Under the pieces are notes generated by a model. That model searched no databases. It had not been told where the DNA came from and saw only the letters and a program-made list of their open reading frames with translations. 64,000 nucleotides of DNA, taken from NCBI GenBank assembly GCA_029215795.1, contig JARDYH010000003.1:177394382-177458381 (forward strand), written 5' to 3'. This document shows positions 59,171-64,000 of this stretch, one piece after another; within the stretch, counting starts at the first letter, position 1, and every line of letters begins with the position of its first letter. This stretch comes from Anniella stebbinsi (taxonomy: Eukaryota; Chordata; Lepidosauria; Squamata; Anniellidae). Both the position numbers and the translations under genes were made by a program.

Positions 59171-60766
59171 GTTCCTGGAGGTCAACGTATTTATGACCTG
59201 GACTGTGGCTTGGTTGTCACACCAAAAAAGCACCGTGGAGTTGGAAAACTCCCGTGCCCAGATGTGCACTGCGACGTAAATTGGAAAAAAATCCAGAAAC
59301 GTCATGTCTCTGAGAATGGCGGACAAACTCCATTTCTCTGGCCACTTCTGAGCACACCACCTGTTGCCCCAAATGATCCCGAATCCCAAGGCTCCTGAAG
59401 CATCCGAATGAATTTGCATCTCAGCTTTGATAGTCAGTTCTTGTCTCCAAAATGAGACCCCATTGTATTTGTTCAAAAATGTGAGCCAGACTTGCAAGTC
59501 CTCCTGCATAGCTCCAGTCACTCTGGTTCTATGATAGGGCAGTGATAGTCCCTTCATAGCATCACAAAAGCACCGCAGAAAGGCCCTACCAGGGGCGACC
59601 ACCCGGCACGTGAAATTTAAGTGTCCCACTAACTCCTGCAGCTGCAGCAGGGTCACCTTTTTGGCCCTGTAAACAGCTTCTATTTGAACCCGCAGGTTAA
59701 CCAGTTTTTCTTGTGGCAAACGGCTGCTTTGCTGGATAGAATCGATTTCGATTCCCCAAAAAATGATCGGGCTATGGGGACCCTCGGTCTTCTCGTGCGC
59801 CAATAGAACGCCCAGTTCCTCCGCTAAGTGATGGAACTCCTGCATAAGGTGTGCACACTGGTTGGTGTTAGATAATCCAGCGAACAGGAAGTCATCCAGG
59901 TAATGAACAATGTTTATAGACCCGGTTCTATACCTGATAGCCCATTCTAAGAAGGTACTGAATGTTTCAAACATGGCGCATGAGATCGAGCATCCCATAG
60001 GCAAAGCCCTGTCAACATAATATTTTCCCTGAAAAAAGAAGCCTAACAGGTCAAAATCCTCAGGGTGAATGGGCAGAATTCGGAAAGCGGACTTTATGTC
60101 ACACTTTCCCATCAAAGCCCCAACCCCACAGATTCTAACCATTGAAACCGCAGAGTCAAATGATGTATACCATACCGAGCATAACTGCTCAGGGATATGA
60201 TCATTAACTGACTCCCATTTTGGAAAAGACAAGTTATGTATTAGCCGAAATTCACCTACACTCTTCTTGAGTACGATGCCTAGGGGCGACACCCTTAAAT
60301 TTTGAATTGGTGGTTCCCAAAATGGACCCACCACTCTCCCAGCTGCAATTTCTTTTTTAATTTTATCCAAAACCACAGCTTCCATCTCGTGAATTGACCT
60401 CTGATTTTTGGCAAAGGGGGGGAGCCAAGGTCCTATAAACGGAATACAGAATCCAACTGTAAAACCCAACTCTAAATATCTTGCATCCTCAGCCCTAGGA
60501 TAGATAGCCAGCAGGCGTTGCAAAGGTGCAATCCTAATTGGACTGGGGCCCTTTGGGAGGTGGCTGTTGCACCCCCCCGGGTTTCTTGCCCCCTTGTCCG
60601 TCATTATATGTTCCCCGACCCCCTCTGTATCTGTTGCAGTGGATGGCTGCGTGCAATCCCCTGCAAACCGTGCAGTCGTGCCTGTATTTACAGGGCGATC
60701 TGGCACACGAACCCTTGGATCCGTAATCCCAGCAGGGCGGGCGGGATTGAACCCCCTGCCCTGCAC
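59171..60766 (-). pseudogene. Ngaro RT/RNase H, N-terminal part, cut off by DIRS
   Basis: The frame is open throughout; the first ATG is at 60604 (the frame is open up to 60766 and overlaps gag). In order: ARYLELGFTVGFCIPF, SPLGIVLKKSVGEFRLIHNL, MGKCDIKSAFRILPIHPED, ALPMGCSISCAMFETFS, catalytic HYLDDFLFAG (59891-59902), FWGIEIDS; then RNase H: IHSDASGALGFGIIWG and FWCDNQATVQVINTLTS. It ends at the DIRS junction and resumes in the same frame at 52982. This type of RT copies the Ngaro RNA. It has no internal stops, so it was probably intact when DIRS inserted. Confidence 0.88.
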
Positions 60767-62108
60767 TCCCTCTAACTGTGGGTGCGGGTTGTTGTTTGGC
60801 GATTAAATGCCCACTATCGGCCCTTTCACCAACCCCAGGCCTTGCTGGGGTCATGAACTGCAGCCACAGATCATGATCCCGGGTATCCCACTGTAAGGTG
60901 TGGTCAAACGCTGCCTTACGATGAAAAGATTCGTCATAAGCCAACCACGCCCCACCTTCGAACTCTGTGTATGCTCGATATACCATATCGAGATACTTGG
61001 TCAGTGTATAGCCTTTTTCAGGGAAACGCTGCTGAATGATTCCCATGTAAATCAGGAATCCTGGCAGCCAATTTGCCCAGGTCCTGGCCACTTTTCTCCT
61101 CCTAATTCTTTCTGCTTCTTTTTCCCCGATCTTCTCCTTCTCATTAGCCTCTAATTCCTGAAACAGCAGAGAGAGAACGTCAATGTATTCTCCCTTCAGA
61201 ATTTTCTCCCTCGTGGCCGGGAGCAAATGATATCCTAAAGGGGAAGCCGCGCTACCCTTAGGTATGGCATGGCTATCTGCCCCTGCAAAAGGATCGCCTG
61301 TAGTTGTCCCTGCTCTCTGATCAGACCCACTACTGCTCAATGCGGGTCCTTGCCATACCGTGGCGCAAGCCGCAGCAGTATTAACCGCTGGAATCGCCGA
61401 TGTGCCCCCTGCTGCCCTCGTGGCCGAGCTCTGAACCTGTCCCCCTTACGGCTGCGACATTGCATCCGCTAGAGCCCCGCTGCGTGTTACGTTTGCGAGA
61501 CCTGCGGCCACCTGCAGCGGTCATTCTCCCGCCATGTGTCTATCCGTTGTCCCTAGCTGCTGAAACTGTATATTGGGGAAATACGGGTACCAAACCCATG
61601 GATGTGCCGGGACCATGTGTGGTGTATGTGTTGAAATTCCAGCCTGGCCCCCGTCACCCATTACTTGATTAGTACCTTGTGGTGTAACAGGAACGGGCGC
61701 CCTTGCCACTAGATCGGTTCCAGCTGCCACAGCTACCGGCTTCCTGGCCTCCGACACTGGGGGGTTGATGTTGCTTCCTTCCTGGACACCTGCCCGATTC
61801 GCACTAGATTCCTGCGCAGCTGCGGCCTCCATAGCATCTATGCGACTCGAAAGAGATTGCAGTAAATGATCATGCAGCTGTCTCCGCGTCTGGCGACCGC
61901 CTGGACTTTCTTTGGCCGACGGGCCGGGCGCTATTAAAGGTGTTAGTCCTCTGTCCTTTTCCAAGGACTGTACCTGTGCCAACAAAGCTTCAACGGCAGG
62001 GTCTAACTCATCCTCGATGACCTCCGGCCTGTTGCCACCACATGCTTTTTTCGCAGGAGGAGCTTTCCCCTTTCCTTTGGCGCCCCCAACCCCTTTCTTC
62101 GAAGGCAT
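60534..62108 (-). pseudogene. Ngaro Gag-like protein with two in-frame stops
   Basis: ATG at 62108 opens a 525-codon frame broken only by TGA (61521-61523) and TAA (61446-61448). The N-terminus is basic (MPSKKGVGGAKGKGKAPPAK), followed by an acidic/coiled stretch. The C-terminal half from about 61340 is the conserved Ngaro Gag core (SPLGYHLLPATREKILKGEY, then ARTWANWLPGFLIYMGIIQQ). It ends with CCCH-like clusters (CWDYGSKGSCARSPCKYRHD) next to a glycine/arginine-rich tail, likely for RNA binding. Both stops could arise by single C-to-T changes. Alternatively the downstream ATG at 61340 starts a shorter real protein. It overlaps the RT frame. Confidence 0.75.
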
Positions 62109-63200
62109 AATTCGTGCCAACTAGGTATCCTGCTGGGTAGAGGCCACTCCGCCCATACAAACTTCTCCCCCCCCCCCCCAGTAAGTGCCACCCACTGTGG
62201 GGACAAGTCTGTACAGTTTGGGCTAATGTGGGCTGTGGAGCGTGGCACCCACACTAAAATCCCTCCTTTCAAAATTGACACCCCCTGTGGGAAGAAGCCT
62301 GCGCAGTTGGGCTAACACGGGCTGTGGAACGTGGCAGCTTGCTTAATTCCCCCCACAGTCACTCAAAATGGTGGTCGTCCTCCGGACCCGATAAAATGGC
62401 TGTCTTTTTGTTGCCCGTCCGCTCCCAAAATGGCCGCCGGCCCCGCACCTCAAGCAAGCCACCCACTTGCCTAAAATGGCCACCGCCCAACAAGCAAGCA
62501 ACCCACTTGCCTAAAATGAGCCCTTGTAAGGCCTGCCAAGCAGCCGCCTCCCTGCGGGCTGCTTATGCGCCCCCTCAATGGCCGCCGTAACCCATCCCAG
62601 GGGCCTGCCACGCCGCCGCCTCCTGCAGGGCCTTCAGGCCCACCCCAGATGGCCGCCGCCGCATCCCGCAGGACCTTCTAGCCCACCTGAGGTGGCCGCC
62701 GCCTCCTCCTCCTGCAGGGCTTTCAGCCTGCCCAAAAATGGCCGCTGCTGCCCACCCGGGGGCCCGGCGCACGGCCACCCGCCCGCCCACCGGCTCGAGT
62801 TGGAGCCGCTCCGCCTCTCTAAGTTGGAGCCACGCCGCCCTTCAAAGACCCGCGCAGCTCGCGTCCGGGAAGGCCCGAGGAGCGACCCCCTCCCAGCCGG
62901 AAACCGCAATCCACCTCCAAACCTATGGCCTGAAGGCCAGATAGCCCTGTTCTTCCTCCCCTGTAGCCCGAGAGACACTGGCTACCCGGTCGCGCAGCTT
63001 CTTCAGGTAGGAGCCGCGTGGAGAAAGAGAAGGTCGGGAAGGGTGGCTCCTGCTTTTATAGCCCTCCAGCCCTTCCCGACCAGTGGCACCCTCCTGCCCA
63101 CTCTCCAATCGGGAGCGGGCACGTCTCCTCTCTTTCCCCCTCCCGCCCGCAAAAGCCTCCCCGCCCCCAGGCCTTTGGCCGGGGGCGGCAGAATGGCACT
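62109..63200 (-). promoter_or_regulatory. Ngaro 5' leader and promoter
   Basis: On the minus strand: a GC box near 63160, CCAAT (as ATTGG, 63106-63110), a TATA box TATAAAAG (63053-63060), and a likely start some 25-30 bp further. A long GC-rich leader follows. It contains six AAAATGGCC-type motifs (plus strand, 62391-62740) and two tandem units near 62186-62337. The frames seen here on both strands are compositional. Confidence 0.65.
62186..62337. repeat. Two diverged ~60-bp tandem units in Ngaro leader
   Basis: Units at 62186-62248 and 62279-62337 share CCCTGTGGG/CCACTGTGGGG, AGTTTGGGCTAA/AGTTGGGCTAA and GGGCTGTGGAGCGTGGCA/GGGCTGTGGAACGTGGCA. Confidence 0.75.
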
Positions 63201-64000
63201 AAAGGTAATAACCAACACTTTGTACTTCACCAGAAAACTAATTGGCAGCTAGTGGAGCGATTTTAAAGTTGGTGTGATATGGTCACCCCTAGGTGTTACC
63301 GGTGACCAACCTGGCTGCCATATTTTGAACTAGTTGAAGTTTCCGAACTAGGCACAGAGGTAGCCCTATGTACAGCACATTGCAGAAGTCGAGCCTCGAA
63401 GTTACCAGTGCGTGCACTACTGTTTTTAGGTCTTCCAACTCTAGGAAGGGGCGCAGCTGGCGTATCAGCCAAAGCTGATAGTAGGCACTCCTGGCCATCA
63501 CATCTATCTGAGCTGTCATTTGGAGTGACGGATCCAGGAGCACCCTAAGCTGCGAACACAGCCTTTCAGGGGGAGTGTAACCCCATCCAGAACTGGTTGA
63601 CACACCTCCAAACCCAGGTTGGGGCCTTTGACAGTAAGCACCTCCGTCTTGTCTGGATTCAGCTTCAATTTGTTTTTCCTCATCCAGCCCATTACCGCCT
63701 CCGGGCATTCATTCAGAGGATACACATTATCCTTAGCTGATGCTGTTGTCAAAGGCATAGAGAAATATATTTGGGTGTCATCAGCATACTGATAGCACCC
63801 TGCCCCATGCCTCCAGATGATCTCTCCCAGCGGTTTCATGTAGATGTTAAATTGGGGATAGGATGGCGCCTTGAGGTACGCCACACAACAGCTCCTTTGA
63901 GGAGCAACTATCCCCAAGCATCACCATCTGGAACCTGCCTGAGAGGTAGGACCGGAACCACTGAAGGACAGTGCCCCCAAGTCCCAACTCCTCAGGCGTT
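63201..64000 (-). repeat. L2/CR1-group LINE, RT fragment, runs off right edge
   Basis: The minus strand encodes reverse transcriptase text: FNIYMKPLGEIIWRHG, the catalytic box YQYADDTQIYFSMP, RKNKLKLNPDKTEVL, then after a frameshift near 63560 SAYYQLWLIRQLRPFLELED, SRLDFCNVLYIGLP and RKLQLVQNMAARLVTGNT. Upstream text near 63930-63990 (VLQWFRSYLSG type) is in yet another frame. The 3' part stops at 63201 where Ngaro sequence begins; its continuation is known from the copy at 48300-48860. Degenerate and inactive. Confidence 0.85.

Larger units (their letters stand above)
52575..63200 (-). mobile_element. Ngaro-type YR retrotransposon, interrupted by DIRS, 3'-truncated
   Basis: On the minus strand the order is promoter (near 63050), gag (62108-60534), RT/RNase H (60604 downward), then, after the inserted DIRS element (52984-59170), the end of RNase H and the start of the tyrosine recombinase (52795-52578). 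Gag, RT and recombinase text match the Ngaro branch of YR retrotransposons rather than the DIRS branch. The recombinase breaks off after GKLAV near 52578, so the 3' end is missing. The 5' edge at about 63200 abuts a LINE. Confidence 0.85.

Overview
This is a window of vertebrate nuclear DNA, almost certainly from a reptile and most likely a squamate (lizard or snake). The basis is one spliced vertebrate gene start (SLC16A10-like exon 1), a tRNA-derived SINE of the Sauria/squamate type, L2/CR1-group LINE fragments, and DIRS, Ngaro, Penelope, Harbinger and hAT-type elements together. A squamate is an inference; another non-avian reptile is not excluded. There are no prokaryotic features.

Layout. 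1-2096: decayed 3' half of a DIRS-type tyrosine-recombinase (YR) retrotransposon, running off the left edge. 2097-9490: non-coding DNA with microsatellites and several foldback MITEs. 9491-16767: a complete 7.28-kb PIF/Harbinger DNA transposon with 35-bp TIRs and an ACT target duplication; it splits a SINE and itself carries a 5'-truncated Penelope-like element. 16768-32870: non-coding DNA with SINEs, MITEs and foldbacks. 33040-34200: CpG-rich promoter and first coding exon of an SLC16A10 (MCT10/TAT1)-like transporter on the + strand, ending in a clear splice donor. Everything to the right is probably its first intron or intergenic DNA: a degenerate tandem repeat (34.6-35.6 kb), a CR1-like LINE remnant split by a MITE, a solo terminal repeat (39.4 kb), three 320-bp hAT-type foldback MITEs with perfect 8-bp target duplications, and LINE fragments. 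52575-63200: a minus-strand Ngaro-type YR retrotransposon interrupted by a nearly intact 6.2-kb DIRS element (52984-59170). 63201-64000: a LINE that the Ngaro element interrupts.

The only host gene recognised is the SLC16A10-like exon. The rest is mostly a layered record of transposition: LINE, then Ngaro, then DIRS at the right end; SINE, then Harbinger, then Penelope at the left. The DIRS element is the youngest-looking: its 137-bp inverted-repeat cores differ at one base, its RT/RNase H and recombinase frames are open, and its internal complementary region reproduces the predicted circle junction exactly.
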